A stretch of 64,000 nt of DNA from NCBI GenBank assembly GCA_030522415.1, contig CM060124.1, positions 26,409,454-26,473,453 of the forward strand, written 5' to 3'. Numbering within the stretch: the stretch's first letter is position 1; the number at the start of each line of letters is the position of its first letter. Position numbers and translations under genes: made by a program. The stretch comes from Channallabes apus (lineage: Eukaryota; Chordata; Actinopteri; Siluriformes; Clariidae). Shown here piece after piece: positions 45,151-58,507 of the stretch. The notes under the pieces were generated by a model that saw only the letters and a program-made list of their open reading frames with translations, searched no databases and was not told where the DNA came from.

Positions 45151-46136
45151 ATATCGTTCTATCGTTCTAGCGATGTCTGGTTTTTGTTTTAGCTCTCCCA
45201 TCAATAATCCTAGCAAGTTACAGTCATAGCAGGACTTTGTCTCACTTCACCTGTCTGTCTTCCCATCAGTCTTACAACCATTTAAGGCACAGAGCGTGTC
45301 TGCTTTATCCATCTGATTTGTTCTGTGTATGTGTAGAAGAGGGAACTGAATTAATCAGCCATTCACCCATAGGCATTTCACTTAAACCTCGGGTCGTGAC
45401 AACTCGACAAGATGATCTATTAGTTTTAGGGGCGGTGTAGCCCCAGAGCATGCTGGGTATAAAAGACTAACCTTTGAAGTAAATTAGTGTTTCTGTAGGA
45501 AGAGAGGAGGATGAAGTCACTTCCTGTGACATGGTGTTCACTCACATGTAATTAACGTGCTACATGCTAATTAGTCTTCGTCAGATCAGCACTAACTATC
45601 CCGGTACTCTGAGTTCTCTTGCTTTCGTGGTTTGCCATTATCTGTGCTAGAATAAATATTTTATTATTCTTCTATCATTAAATTAACAGTTTGATATAAA
45701 AAAATTATAATAAAAATTATCATTACAGGAATATGTTTGTTAAAATGATAGCTAAAAGCTGCTAATATAGTAAACTTTTCTAACTTTTCAAGTGTCGGCA
45801 AATCTGTTTGTATATGAGAGAGAGAGAGAGATGGTGAATTTTAGTCATGTGATGTACACTATGTTTAGTGTGTGTAACATGTTTTTTATGGCAATGTGTG
45901 TATTGTGTAGCATTGTGTGCAGTTACATTGCACCCAGGTTGTAACTTTCTACATGTTACATCATTACACTAGCTAATTGTGTTGTGTTACATTACCCTCT
46001 CTTCATGCTTCATTACATTATACTCTTACCATGCTGTGTTACATTAAGCAACAATGAAGGAGAAGAAAAATAACAAGAACAAGAATATGTAAAGAGTATG
46101 ATGTGACACAACAAGTAGACTGTGTAATGTAACTGT
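45151..46136. other. Non-coding stretch
   Basis: Short repeated ACATTA-type words lie at about 45,940-46,110. No gene recognised. Confidence 0.4.
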
Positions 46137-46515
46137 TACGGATTGACAGACTCCACAGACAAAGATGTACAGTAGAAAACCCGATTTATTAACCATATGG
46201 ATAAATGGAATGATACAAAGGTTAAACCGGAATGTCTTAACTGCGATGTGCTGGAGCTGGTGGACGGATCATCACAGACTGGAGGAATGACGCACACAAC
46301 ATGGAGGTGGACAGATGAAACGGGACGAGATGAGACGAGACAAGATGAAATCGCAGGGAATTGTAGCTCATGTACTCCTTGTCCGTATTGGAGACCAAAC
46401 GCTGGGTGACGGGAAATAAGGTGTATTTGTGCTGTGTTGGTGATGAGGTTCAGGTGTGTGTGATTAGAATTCAGGTGAAAGGGAATATTGACTGAGGATG
46501 GAGTCTGCCATGTCG
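46137..46515 (-). repeat. Possible solo LTR (minus strand)
   Basis: On the minus strand it contains AATAAATCGGG (poly-A signal) and ends TCTGTCAATCCGTAACA, a TG/CA-type LTR end. The upstream part is rich in ACACCTGAAC and CACCCAGCG words usual in fish gypsy LTRs. No target duplication or second copy was found, so this is tentative. Confidence 0.4.
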
Positions 46516-46652
46516 AATATAAACTGCAAAGTTTATCACTTTGTTTTCTGGAAGTAAAGTTTTTTATTTAGATATATCCAATATATGTGATTAAAAATGC
46601 AACAACATGATCAATATCAAGATGTCTTGCAGGAAAATATTGAAATATTAGG

Positions 46653-46658
<6 letters not shown>

Positions 46659-46711
<53 letters not shown>
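46659..46711. repeat. (TA)n microsatellite
   Basis: About 26 uninterrupted TA units. Confidence 0.97.
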
Positions 46712-46714
<3 letters not shown>

Positions 46715-47039
46715 AACACACCCCACTTTTAAAAGAACAAAGATGGATTATGGCGGTAAAGTGTATAGATCAGCAGCTAAATCTGTATTGTCAGGCATGG
46801 ATATAGTGCAAGCTCAGGCTCTAAGAGTGTATCTAGGAGCAGTTAGATCCTCCCCAGTGTGTGCTCTGCAGGTTGAAGTGGGTGAAATGCCATAGGAAAA
46901 AAAGTAATGATCAATTATTGGATCCATCTAGGATGGCATGGAGAAATCCACCCAACGAGCAGTGCTGGAGGAGTCTGGGGAGATGAAAAGGGCTCAAAAA
47001 GAAAGCTTTGTTTTGAAAGATGGCAATAGAGATGGGTTT

Positions 47040-47310
47040 GTATGTCATCGTCTTGCACCTCGATTTCTGTCTCTGTGTGCATGGAGTTTGCATGTTCTCC
47101 CCGTGCTTGGTGGTGTTCTCCAAATGCTCCGGTTTCCTCCCAAAGTTCAAAGACATGCAGACTAGGTTAATTGGGATTCATACTGTACACACCAGGGTGT
47201 ACCCCGCCTTGTGCCCTAAGTCTCCTGGGATAGGCTCCAGGACCCCATGACAGTAAATACAGGATAAAGTGGTATAGACGATGAGTGAGAGAGTGAGTGA
47301 GTGAGTGAGA
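47040..47310 (+). repeat. tRNA-derived SINE, 5'-truncated (plus strand)
   Basis: Inverse orientation of 27,800-28,156: GCATGGAGTTTGCATGTTCT, CCGGTTTCCTCCCAAAG, GGGTGTACCCCGCCTTG, TCTCCTGGGATAGGCTCCAG. It ends in a GAGTGAGTGAGTGAG tail. The tRNA head is missing. Confidence 0.85.
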
Positions 47311-47529
47311 TATTAGGTACATCAAATGTTGACTTTAAATTACAAAAATATAAAGGTACTGTACACTAATTCACAGATGGGTCCAGGAATGAGAGAAAAC
47401 TGGAGCTGTACCCAGTTACAGATTGGAGATTAGCAGGAGAACGGCTGACTGTCTGAGTGTATGTACAGTACTGTGGAACTGTATGCATTGCTGATGCATT
47501 ACCAAAATCCAGTAATGTGTAGTGACTCT

Positions 47530-47605
47530 GAGTTTTTAAACACAAGCCGAGTTAAATTTCACTTTCCAGGCCTGATTACTATTGCCAAAACTTGTTGAAA
47601 CAAGA
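47530..47605 (+). repeat. Short Tc1-like fragment
   Basis: GTTAAATTTCACTTTCCAGG, CCTGATTACTATTGCCAAAA and CTTGTTGAAACAAGAAAT match the 5' untranslated part of the Tc1 relic at 49,990-50,060. It abuts a microsatellite. Confidence 0.6.
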
Positions 47606-47733
<128 letters not shown>

Positions 47734-48711
47734 CCAGGAGTTCGAATAGGAAATGTTAAGAACATTGTGAAAAGTATTTTAGTACTTGGAGAAGCACAAG
47801 GAGGAAAGTATTTGATGCTTTTTTTTAAGGTCGATCAGACTATAAAAGATTTAAACTGAAGATGAGGGAGTCCAAGACTGGGTTATGCAACATAGGGCAT
47901 GCCAAGCACTGGAAAACATCAAGAAGACAAAACTCTCTCTCATCATGTCATACCCCTTCATGTTGTGCTACATCACACACTCTACATGATGTGTCACTTT
48001 CCATTCTTTACATTACATTATTATGTACATTATATTATCTACATGTTCAGTTTCATTATACTCTTCACATGTTTTGTCACATTACACTCTCTACCTGTTT
48101 TGTTACATCACCAGTGCACCCTCCCGAACATTCCGAGCAGGTTTCTAAGATCAAAGCGCTGAAGGAAGAAAGTGATGAGCCAAAAAACGAGCATCATTAA
48201 CCCTTCGCCGAGTCTAGAATGATCTTTATTGCTAACTTCCTTTATTCACTTGTTCCCTTCCCCGCAGCTAAAGCACTGAGCTCTGTTTGGAACGTTCCTC
48301 CCTCCTCAGTGAACATTAAACTCACTGCAGGTGGCCTTTACAATTTCTAATTCAAGATATGAGACAAGTGTTACGAGTGGGTTAACCCTTGGCATGCTAA
48401 AAACAGAGAAGTGCTATATGGATAAAACTGCTAACTGGAGCTAAAAGTGTACTGCTAACAACAGGACAGGACTGTATTGCCAACTAGTGAACAACAGATG
48501 ATAATGCTACCATGGGAGATAAAGCTGGACATAATGTGCAATTTGGACACAGGAAGCTAAGACACTACATGCTTGCTAAGGTGTCTAAAGTTACAACAAC
48601 ACTCATATGTTGTGTATTGTGCATCATGTGACTGTGGTAACTGTGTGGTTCACAACCATCTGTTGGTTTTACTGTTTACACTATTGTCCAGTGTGTATTG
48701 TATATTTGTAT
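47734..48711. other. Non-coding stretch
   Basis: ACATT/CATGTT words lie at 47,940-48,110. Nothing recognised. Confidence 0.4.
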
Positions 48712-48722
48712 ATTCTGATTTT

Positions 48723-48961
48723 GTGGGGCACTTGTGGCTCAGTGGTAGGTGTTTCGCCTGCCATGCGGACGGCCCGGGTTCGATTCCAGCCAGTGCCCAC
48801 ACCCCAGCCACTGGATACAGTGCCGGTCCCAAGCCCGGATAAAATGGGAGGGTTGCGTCAGGAAGGGCATCCGGCGTAAAACCTGTGCCAAGTTCTAGTG
48901 CGGACTGGATATTCCGCTATGGCGACCCCTTGCCGGGAGCAGCCGAAAGACCAACAACAAC
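48723..48961 (+). repeat. tRNA-Gly-derived SINE, full copy
   Basis: Flanked by the perfect 11-bp duplication ATTCTGATTTT (48,712-48,722; 48,962-48,972). The 70-bp head is a recognisable tRNA-Gly(GCC): GTGGCTCAGTGGTAGGTG (A box), CGCCTGCCATGCGG around the anticodon, CCCGGGTTCGATTCC (B box). The body has GTGCCGGTCCCAAGCCCGG, GGAAGGGCATCCGGCG and GCTATGGCGACCCC. The tail is CAACAACAACA. It is not a functional tRNA gene: the acceptor stem is broken and the sequence continues. Confidence 0.94.
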
Positions 48962-49269
48962 ATTCTGATTTTATGTACATAATCTAGTTGTGCACTGTTT
49001 TGGAATTGTTGCTAGTCAACTTGTTAGTATATAGCCAATATATATCTAGCATAGATATAATTTGGTGTCTTGTGTACGTAATTGTACTTATTGTCTAAAT
49101 GTCTGTATTGTATCATTTTGTATATTGTGTTACTACGTGAGCTGTGTAGTAAGTAACTCTAACCAAGATTATTATTATTATTATTAAAAAATTTTTTTTA
49201 AAGTTTCAGTCTTGAAGAACTCATCGTCATTTCAGTCCCCTTGGACAACACTACCCATCAGCCCCTGCA

Positions 49270-49556
49270 CAGCACATGCCCTTGGTCACGGACTCTAGTT
49301 AGGAGCTGATTGTGATTGCATCTGGTTTGTGTCTAGTTCTAACTGTTTGGTTTATTTCAGTTGTTTTGCTTTTCAATTTGTTGCCTTGCATCTGTTGTGT
49401 TTCTTTTGCTCATGGTGTGTGATACTCTAGTGTTTAGCTCTAGTTTATATTCACAGCTCCTACTCTAGTTCCTGTTTGTGTTTGTTTTGATCGTGCTTCA
49501 CATTAAAGAGAAGTCTGCCCTTGCTTCATCGCCTCCTCAGATCCCTGGCATGAGAT
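49270..49556 (+). repeat. Possible LTR fragment
   Basis: TTGGTCACGGACTCTAGTTA, GATTGTGATTGCATCTGG, CACATTAAAGAGAAGTCTGC and GCATGAGA resemble the layout of fish gypsy LTRs: a promoter part, then a poly-A-like ATTAAA near the end. No internal region or duplication was seen. Weak. Confidence 0.35.
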
Positions 49557-49711
49557 ATGAAAATATTTTAATAAAAAAAAAAAAAAACATTAAACTTAGA
49601 CTTGGTTTGACTTTAACAATATCGATGTGTGCCTGTGTTTGTATATACTGTATATATGTATTGTATATACTGCATATACTGTATATATAGCTGGGGGGTG
49701 CATATGTGTGT

Positions 49712-50770
49712 ACTTAGTTGTGAAAAAGTATTTGCTCCCTTTTTGCATATTTCTCACACTTAAAATGATTGAGATCATCAAACAAATTTTAATATTACAC
49801 AAAGCTAACCAAGTAAAAACAAAATGCAGTTTTGCGTTAAACGTTTTTTTCATCTATTGAGAAGAAATAAGCTGTCCAAACATGCCTGACCATGTGTGAA
49901 AAAGTAATTGGCACCCCACAACCGCCACCCCCAGCCTTCTCAAGCCCCAGGTAAATTAAGAACTATGATTTACCACATTTTTTGGATTCAAGTCAGGTTA
50001 AATTTCACTTGCCACATCCATGCCTGATTACTGCCAAACCTGTTGAATCAAGTAATCACTAAGTCACATACATACAGGGTGACTGAAAAGTAACTAGGTA
50101 TTAAAAATTGGTAATAAAGTCCATATTTATGATACTGTATGAAAACATATTGTACATGTACTTTATCATATAGGAAAATGAAAGCAAATCGTTTAATTTC
50201 AACCTAGGCACTGGTCACTTATTTACCAAGATCATCCGTTTTTTAAATACATTTTTTATTGTCCCTGACATAGTGTTGCATTCCTCCCTTTCCCTGTATG
50301 CCACCATCTCTGCACAAGAACAATGGAATTCCACACATGGTGCACTGTGATCTTAGCTTGCTCTCGCAGCCGATACCTGTACAATCGACGAAAGGAAATA
50401 TGAAATCCTATTTACTATCATTTATTTAGTGACTGTTTTCATCATGACTCCAGTGATGTTACAAGTTCTATAGCTATTAAAATTGTTTAGTTCATTTTCA
50501 CCCACCTTGTAGATCCTGTCTGACAAAAATGTGATTGTGATGCTGTGGTATAGCCTTTAACAGGCCATTAACACCCTATAATGTGGCTGAATTAAAATAA
50601 TACTGCAAAGAAGATTTGGCCAAATATTGACTCTTTGGCAGCTTTATTTCCCATAATAAATGAAATCTTTTTATATTTACTCAGGTTATCTTTAAATTCA
50701 TATTTAAATGTGTTTGATTATCTATATATTTGATGATCAATTACTGTAAGTGAGACAAATATGGAAAACA
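49712..50770 (+). pseudogene. Tc1-like transposon relic
   Basis: The left part (GTGAAAAAGTATTTGCTCCC; TGTGTGAAAAAGTAATTGGC; TTCACTTGCCACATCC) and right part (ATGTGGCTGAATTAAAATAA, GATTTGGCCAAATATTGACT) match the ends and the transposase C-terminus of the element at 20,518. Nearly the whole transposase is deleted. A mariner MITE (50,075-50,509) sits in the middle. Confidence 0.75.
50075..50509. mobile_element. Mariner-type MITE, nested
   Basis: CAGGGTGACTGAAAAGTAAC at the left and the inverse of CAAGGTGGGTGAAAATGAAC at the right, with TA on each side (50,073-50,074; 50,510-50,511). It is 435 bp with no ORF. Removing it rejoins the two parts of the surrounding Tc1 relic. Confidence 0.75.
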
Positions 50771-51043
50771 GTAGATATTTTACTACAAGATAATTTGTCA
50801 TATATGATGTAACCTAGGTTTATTTATTAATATATTATTTATTTTATGTGCGCTCTATTATTTAATTGATTACAAATATCAGAAAGGTGCACCCAATCAG
50901 AAAGCTTTCCCTTTTATGAACATAATAAACACTACTGTTGAAAATGCCTCAGTGATGTCACCTGTGACGCGGGTGATGAATATGCAAATGTGGGAGGAAG
51001 GACTTACAGTCAGTGCACATCATTATAGATGACTCTAAACTAT

Positions 51044-51074
51044 TTGTCTCTCTCTCTCTCTCTCTCTCTCACAT

Positions 51075-51112
<38 letters not shown>

Positions 51113-51177
51113 GCACAATCGATAGAGGTGCTTGGCGAAAGACACTGCTTCTGTATGTTTATGTATGTCTTCGTATG

Positions 51178-51215
<38 letters not shown>

Positions 51216-51237
51216 AGAGAGAGAGAGAGAGAGAGAG
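51044..51237. repeat. Cluster of (CT)n, (CA)n, (TG)n and (GA)n
   Basis: CT at 51,047-51,071, CA at 51,077-51,110, TG at 51,179-51,214, GA at 51,215-51,238. The order is mirror-symmetric: CT-CA on one side, TG-GA on the other, so the strand can fold back. Confidence 0.9.
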
Positions 51238-51299
51238 ACTACACACTGAACTCTTTTGGGCTTGTCTCTTAGTCACTCTGCTTCTCTCTCACACATACA

Positions 51300-51640
51300 C
51301 ATGATAAAAGAGAGATAGAGAGATGAAAAGAGAGAGAGAGAGAAAACGTCACACAGATGATGCACCACTCAAGTCTGCCATCTAGTGGCACCTCTTTCTG
51401 CTCTCTCTTTTCCTTCGTCACATCTTCTCCAGCTCTCTCTCTCTCTCTCTCAATCTTTTTCATCTCTCCTCTGTTTGTTATTAATTTCTGTGTATTTTTC
51501 TTTTTTCTCTTCCTAACTATTTCTTTTGATGCTTTTCTCTCTATATGTTTTTTTTTCCCCCTTTGGCTTTTCTTTTCTTTAACCAGCTCTCTCTTTTTTG
51601 TCTCTCAATCTTCTTTCCTTTCTCTCTTTCTCTATGCCGA
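51300..51640. repeat. Pyrimidine-rich low-complexity tract
   Basis: GA-rich then CT/TTC-rich sequence. The Phe/Ser/Leu-rich ORF 51,357-51,794 derives from it. Confidence 0.7.
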
Positions 51641-51793
51641 CAATGTAAGACATACATCAAATTCAACTCCAAAACATATTTTCAGTTTCATCTTTTTGAA
51701 CAATATTAAATGGCTGCTGGAATTAAAATGCAAATGTGCAGGCCTTTGGACTTTTCATTTTCAGTATTTAACGAGGTACGGTTCTGCCATATA

Positions 51794-51796
<3 letters not shown>

Positions 51797-51846
<50 letters not shown>
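51797..51846. repeat. (CA)n microsatellite
   Basis: About 25 uninterrupted CA units. Confidence 0.97.
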
Positions 51847-51849
<3 letters not shown>

Positions 51850-52164
51850 AGCAATCCCTCCATTTGCCGTTGCGCTTTCTCATCATCATACATTCTCAAT
51901 TCCACCAAAATGAAACTCATTTGTAATTCTGTTTACATTTAAACTGTATGCCTGCCAGTCAAACATAAAAAAACATCACAGGAGGGACTAATAGATCTTC
52001 TTTTTATGCACAGGAAAGTCCAAAATGGGTTTCACCTGCTAGGGGTTGTAAAAATCATAATCATAGCAGCAGTTGTTGAGGAAATTCAAATCTTTACTTT
52101 GCAGAGGACACTTGCAACAGATTCCTTTTTTGTTGTTCTAATGAAGTGATACTGTACTTGACCA

Positions 52165-52433
52165 GCTCTACAGCGCTACAGCTATACAGATTTATAGATC
52201 TGCAGTTGTGTAGCTTTACACCACTATTTCTCTGTGCCTCCACAGTTCTACAGTACATCTCTATGGTTTTACAGCTTTCTACATCTATAGTTATACAGCT
52301 CTATATCTCTAAAGCTCTACAATTTTACAGTTCTATAATTACAGAGTTCTACAGGTATCCAGTTTTATAGGTCTACATCTTTACATCTCTACAGCTCTAC
52401 ATCTTTACAGTTCTACAGCTCTACAGCTTTATA
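52165..52433 (+). repeat. 8-bp-unit tandem array, left part
   Basis: Degenerate tandem of octamers such as AGCTCTAC, AGTTCTAC, ATCTTTAC, ATCTCTAC. It continues at 53,966 after the Tc1 element. The Leu/Ser/Tyr-rich ORFs are by-products. Confidence 0.88.
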
Positions 52434-53965
<1,532 letters not shown>

Positions 53966-53967
53966 TA

Positions 53968-54523
53968 TATCTACAGTTCTACAGGTCTACAGCTTTAAAG
54001 CTTTACATATCTACAACTAAACAGTTCTACAGCTTTACAGATTGACAGCTTTCCACATATTTGGTTATACAGCTATATATGTTTACAGATCTATGATTCT
54101 ATAGCTTCACAGTTTTATAGTCATACAATTTTACAACTTTACGCCATTACATCTCTATGGCCATAGAGATCTATTGGTTTACATCTCTACAGCTCTACAG
54201 TTCAACAGCTCTATATCTCTGTAGCTCTATTTCTCTTTACATATTTACATATCTACAGCTCTACAGTTTTCAACTCCACAGTTTTATTGTTATACAATTT
54301 TACAGGTTTACAAGTCTCCATCTTTGTGGCCCTGCAGCTCTACAGGTTTAGAACTCTGCAGTTCTACAGCTTTACATATCTAGAGATCTATAATTCTAGA
54401 GCTCTATAGTTTTACAGCTTTCCACCTTCACAGTTAAATAGCTCTCTATCTCTACTGCTCTATGATTCTATAGCTATACAGTTTTCAGCTCCACCATTTT
54501 ATAATTCTACAATTTTACAGCTT
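53968..54523 (+). repeat. 8-bp-unit tandem array, right part
   Basis: Same octamer words as 52,165-52,433, more degenerate toward the right. Confidence 0.88.
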
Positions 54524-54999
54524 GTAGCGCAGCCACATAAAGGAGACTTTTATAGGGTGAGAGTAAGCCGACACAATGATAAAATAAGCTGCAGTTCCTT
54601 ATTAATCCTGCCCAGGAGGGGGGGGGGTTGTATTTGCATACTGAAAGGGGTTGGTATTGGTTCCCACTCAAGCGATCTCGAGAGTCGGTAGCCAGGCGGC
54701 ACGGGAAGACATTGACGTACATGGTCACATGACCTGGATATAAAGCCAGCCCAGGAAATGAGTCGAGGAGGGAGTAGGGGGGGGGGGGGTTGTATTTGCA
54801 TACTGAAAGGAGTTGGTATTGGTTCCCACTCAAGCGATCTCCAGAGTCGGCAGCCGGTCAGCACGGGAAGACATTGACGTACATGGTCACCTGATCTGGA
54901 GATAAAGCCAGCCCAGGAAATGAGTCAAGGAGGGAGTAGGGAGATAAACAGCTTACAAAGAGAGGGACGTAGGCTGTTCATTGCGAGATTTCCTTTTCA
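54524..54999 (+). repeat. LTR-like region with tandem 162-bp promoter units
   Basis: After TGTAGCGCAGCC come two tandem copies (54,628-54,789; 54,790-54,942) of a unit with a G-run, TTGTATTTGCATACTGAAAG, TTGGTTCCCACTCAAGCGAT, GACATTGACGTACATGGTCA, GGATATAAAGCCAGCCC and GAGGAGGGAGTA. In copy two the TATAAA is GATAAAGCC. A TATA box downstream of a CRE-like TGACGTA fits an LTR U3 with duplicated enhancer. Element family not identified. Confidence 0.6.
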
Positions 55000-55936
55000 T
55001 CCGGAATTTCACCGACTGGACTGTTTCGCCACGGTACTCTCGCTCCGACATCGGCCCTCCCAGTTTTATTTCATCATTTCCGGTGAGGCCGATTGATCTC
55101 TCTCACACACTCTTACAATAACCTGGATTTTGGACATTCAACCCACTCACACCCACACAGCTTTCAATTGTATATATTTTGTGAATATCGTTTTCTTTGT
55201 TGGTTTAGGTGCACCTTTTTTGTTTAGTTTTTGTATAATACGCCATTTTTGTATAGCGCCATTATCATAACCATCCATCACGTGGACACAGGGGAAGGCT
55301 GAAAACACTGTTGCGGCTGCTAGATGGTGTCTGGTGGCCCTCCGTGCACATCCATCAAGTCGTGTAAAATCTGCCAGAGGCCCAACAACAGCAGTATGAG
55401 GACCAGTGGCTACCTGAGTTCTGCTATGCCCTTAGCTCCACCCATCATGAAATCATGAAACCCGGGAGACAACATCAGCGGAACTATTGCGGGGCAGACC
55501 ACTCAAGGGACCACTGGCTCGAGGCATTGACTGTCTACCTACTCCCGATCACGCAGCTTCAACTTTCTGTCGCAACCCGAGAAACACAGAAGAGGAAGAA
55601 ATGCACCACCCAGAAAGTCAGGAAGCCAAACAAGCCAACTCCAGCAATTCCCAGCGGTACAGGCCGCACATGCTACTGGGCCAAAAGTCTTACCCACTCT
55701 CCACTCTAGACTGGAAGACGGTGACATACATGGTCACCTGACCCGGATATAAAGCCGGCCTAGGAAATTACTCGAGGAGGGAGTACAGAGATACAGTGAG
55801 CTATTTAAAAGGTTGTTGATACGGAGTTTACAAAGAGACGGGAGAGGTCGCTGTCATGGGAGCGTACTCCATTCTGCCACTCCGGTTACCTCCGGCCTCC
55901 ACCTTTCGCCAGCTGTGTGCCTGCATTCTCCACCAG
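55000..55936. other. Unassigned, possibly retroelement internal sequence
   Basis: Contains ORFs 55,455-55,709 and 55,487-55,741 (two frames, no domain seen) and a third copy of the promoter block at 55,713-55,790 (TACATGGTCACCTGACCCGG, ATATAAAGCCGGCC, CTCGAGGAGGGAGTA). It could be the remains of the element whose LTR lies at 54,524. Confidence 0.4.
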
Positions 55937-56395
55937 TGTAACGGGTTCAACCCTCAGTGCACAGGCGGCACCATAAATCATGGACACGAGACGAGGTTTT
56001 ACGGTTTTATTTATTTAGGATAAATATGGAAGGAAAGGGTTAAAAGAGGGTGGACGGAAAGAAAGGGATGGAAGGAAGGAATGTGCACGTGCACATCTGG
56101 TGGGCAGTGCCACGCTGTCATGCAGGCACAGGCTGGTGATTGGTGGACAGAGTGGCAACGTGGGCATGTGTGGACAGCAACTCCTGCCTCCTTCTGCTTG
56201 CATTGAATCTTCTCTCAGTAGCTGGCTGGACCGGCCTCTCCCAGCTCTCTCTGTGGGCGCAGCCTCAGATGGGGGAGTCCTCTCTGACGTCTGGCGGCTG
56301 GGCGGCTTTCCCCGGCTGGGAACAGGGGCCGTAATGTGGACCCCTAGTGGCCTTTTCCTCTATGGCGGCAGGGTCACAAGTATCTGGCTCCATTG
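55937..56395 (-). repeat. Possible solo LTR (minus strand)
   Basis: On the minus strand it is GC-rich (CTGTTCCCAGCCGGGGAAAG), then has AAATAAATAAAACCG (poly-A signal) and ends GAACCCGTTACA. This is the layout of a fish gypsy LTR. The 5' boundary is unclear and no duplication was found. Confidence 0.45.
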
Positions 56396-57478
56396 TTATA
56401 ATATAGAAATATATAGAGAATGAAAAGGCAAAGTAGTACAAATCAAGGGTGTAAAGACAAAGAAACAATCAATTAATTAATTAATTAATTAATTAATTGA
56501 AAGCAATGCAAGAAAGAAAAGAAAGTAGAGTGAATGAAGGTGTAAAATAGATTTACAGAAGACTTCAAGCACATTACAGTTACAGTATGAGATTCTTAGC
56601 CACAGTAGAACATATGAATAGTGCAAATGTCCTAAAGAAGGCTGTATGTCGATGAATGATGATCCTGGCCTAGGTGGCTCCAATTCCACTGCAGTTGTTC
56701 CTATGAACATCCAGTGTGTATAATGCCTGATCTTTGAAAATCAATGGATAACTTGTCACCAGCTGGCGGAAAAAATGCATATGTCTGTGGGAACTGTACA
56801 CACAATCGCTTCAAGCCATTTCCACATTTCTGGGGCATTAGAGAAGTCATGAGAGGCCAGTGCTTCAGACAAGAAGCAGGCAGTCCGATCATGGCTCCAG
56901 CATGCTAAGAAAACTTTCCACCTTGTTAGCATCCAAGCACTAGTGAAACACTGGGAAAATGCATTAGTGTAATATTTCAAGGACTTGGTATCTTCCCTTT
57001 ATTGACAACTGATCAGTGATACACTGATACTAATAATTAAACTAAAACCTAAACCTAAAAACTAAAAGCTGCTCTCATTTTTTTTCTTTCATTTATTCAT
57101 TTCTTTCATTCATTACTCCCTTGTATATTGACCTCTCTCTCCAGAAAGAAAAGTAGCTTTTTAACAATCTCTATGGTCTGTTCTGTCTATCTGATAAATG
57201 ACAGGAAGTGGAGACATGTGACTGTATTATTTGGTGTGTGTCAAGGTTACTGTTTGATCCCATTTTACCCCCCACACACACACACAGACACACACACTTT
57301 GGTCTGTTTATTTTTCTGGTGGTAAAGTATGACAGAGAGCAATGCTACTCTCTCTGATAGAAACACATTAGGACTTTTTGTCACTAAAAGCCGGTTAACC
57401 TGTGTTAACCTAGCAAGCACTAAGCCCATGAGGTAAGCTCTTTGTTTTTTTTGTTTTTTTTAGAATAATATACTTATT
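56396..57478. other. Non-coding stretch
   Basis: Contains (AATT)n at 56,469-56,499 and a short CA run at about 57,272-57,297. No gene recognised. Confidence 0.5.
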
Positions 57479-57545
57479 CCCAGATAGCACAGGTACGTCA
57501 CGGAGATGTCTCCTAAAGAGCGTATCATCTGGTAAACATCGCGTT
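57479..57545. repeat. Dispersed repeat with CCCAGATAGCA end, copy 2
   Basis: Matches 6,873-6,940 and is cut off by the DIRS-like element at about 57,546. Confidence 0.7.
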
Positions 57546-58507
57546 TGTTCCCTTTCAAAGGCTACACTCGATGTTGCGTGAAAACGCTATGGGAACATCT
57601 TGTCATGTTGCCGGTTGTGAAGCATGTGTGTATCAAACACGCCAAATTTTGGCTTATATAACCTTGGTCAGGTGACGTCATCTGATTAGACGCATCTGGA
57701 GGTTATAAAAGGAGGGAACCGGAAACACTCCTCAGATTCTTTGTCTTCACTTGACCTCGTTGTGTTGAGCTTGTTTGTGTTTAAACCAGCAAAATAAGAA
57801 GTGTTTAACTCACCAATATTCGGAGTTTTAAAACGAGATGTCCCTCCGTGTGATAATCCATATCGGAGGGCGATCTCTACATTTTACTGTTTTGATTAAA
57901 GTGACCGCGCGCCTCGCATTCCTTGAGAAGTTTCGAGCCGCGGCGCATTTCGGGGGGCTTAAAAGCATTAGAAAAATAATTTTAAAAAACGGGAAATCCT
58001 TCTGTCCGTTCTCAAAGCGCGCTCTGCGTTTTTTTTGTGAATGGGCAAGGAAAAATACCTCTCTTGCTTCCGCGGAGATGGAAATAGCCTCCATACTAAG
58101 CACTGGGAAAACATATTTTTTTTAAAACGGCAGATTCTGTCGGGTGGCCGGGGGGCGGAGCTTCATGACACTCTCTCTCTCTCTCCCTCTCTTAGCTCTC
58201 TCCATATGAGTTAACCCTTTCATGGAGTAAGCTTTATTATCCCGTGTTTTCCTGACATCGACTTATTTATTCTCTTAAATATAATTGATGTGGACGCACG
58301 GAGTTACATCATGATGCCCAGATAGAAGAGATGCTCTATCTATCAAGCCTATCTATCTCTCTCCTGGGGCATCATCCTTCCTGAAAAGCTAAATACTTCC
58401 TTTTAGCTGTGTAGACTTTCATCTTCCCTGGAAGGAAACGCTTTTCAGGCAGCAGGTCAGATAGCTGCTCCATAGGTCTTCCAGGCCATTCCATTTGTGT
58501 TTATTTG
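57546..58507 (+). mobile_element. DIRS-like retroelement, 5' part
   Basis: Starts TGTTCCCTTTCAAAGGCTAC with GATGTTGCGTGAAAACGCTA, as in teleost DIRS-type elements. Then come GGTGACGTCATCTG, a TATAAAAGG promoter (57,704) and an ORF at 57,838-58,125 (MSLRVIIHIGGRSLH, FRAAAHFGGLKSIRK), a decayed first ORF of the element. The sequence is broken at about 58,507 by an L2-like LINE and resumes at 62,066. Confidence 0.65.
57838..58125 (+). pseudogene. DIRS-like ORF1 remnant
   Basis: 95 codons. The basic, low-complexity product has no definable domain, but its position after the promoter and TGTTCCC start suits the first ORF of DIRS elements. The open frame is truncated before the LINE insertion. Confidence 0.4.

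Noticed and set aside
48723..48800. A functional tRNA-Gly gene
   Set aside because: The acceptor stem does not pair properly, target duplications flank a 239-bp unit, and the sequence continues into a SINE body.
51357..51794. 145-codon Phe/Ser-rich ORF as a membrane protein
   Set aside because: Derives from a TTC/CTT-rich low-complexity tract.
57838..58125. Independent host gene
   Set aside because: Position just downstream of the DIRS-like start and promoter makes it part of that element.
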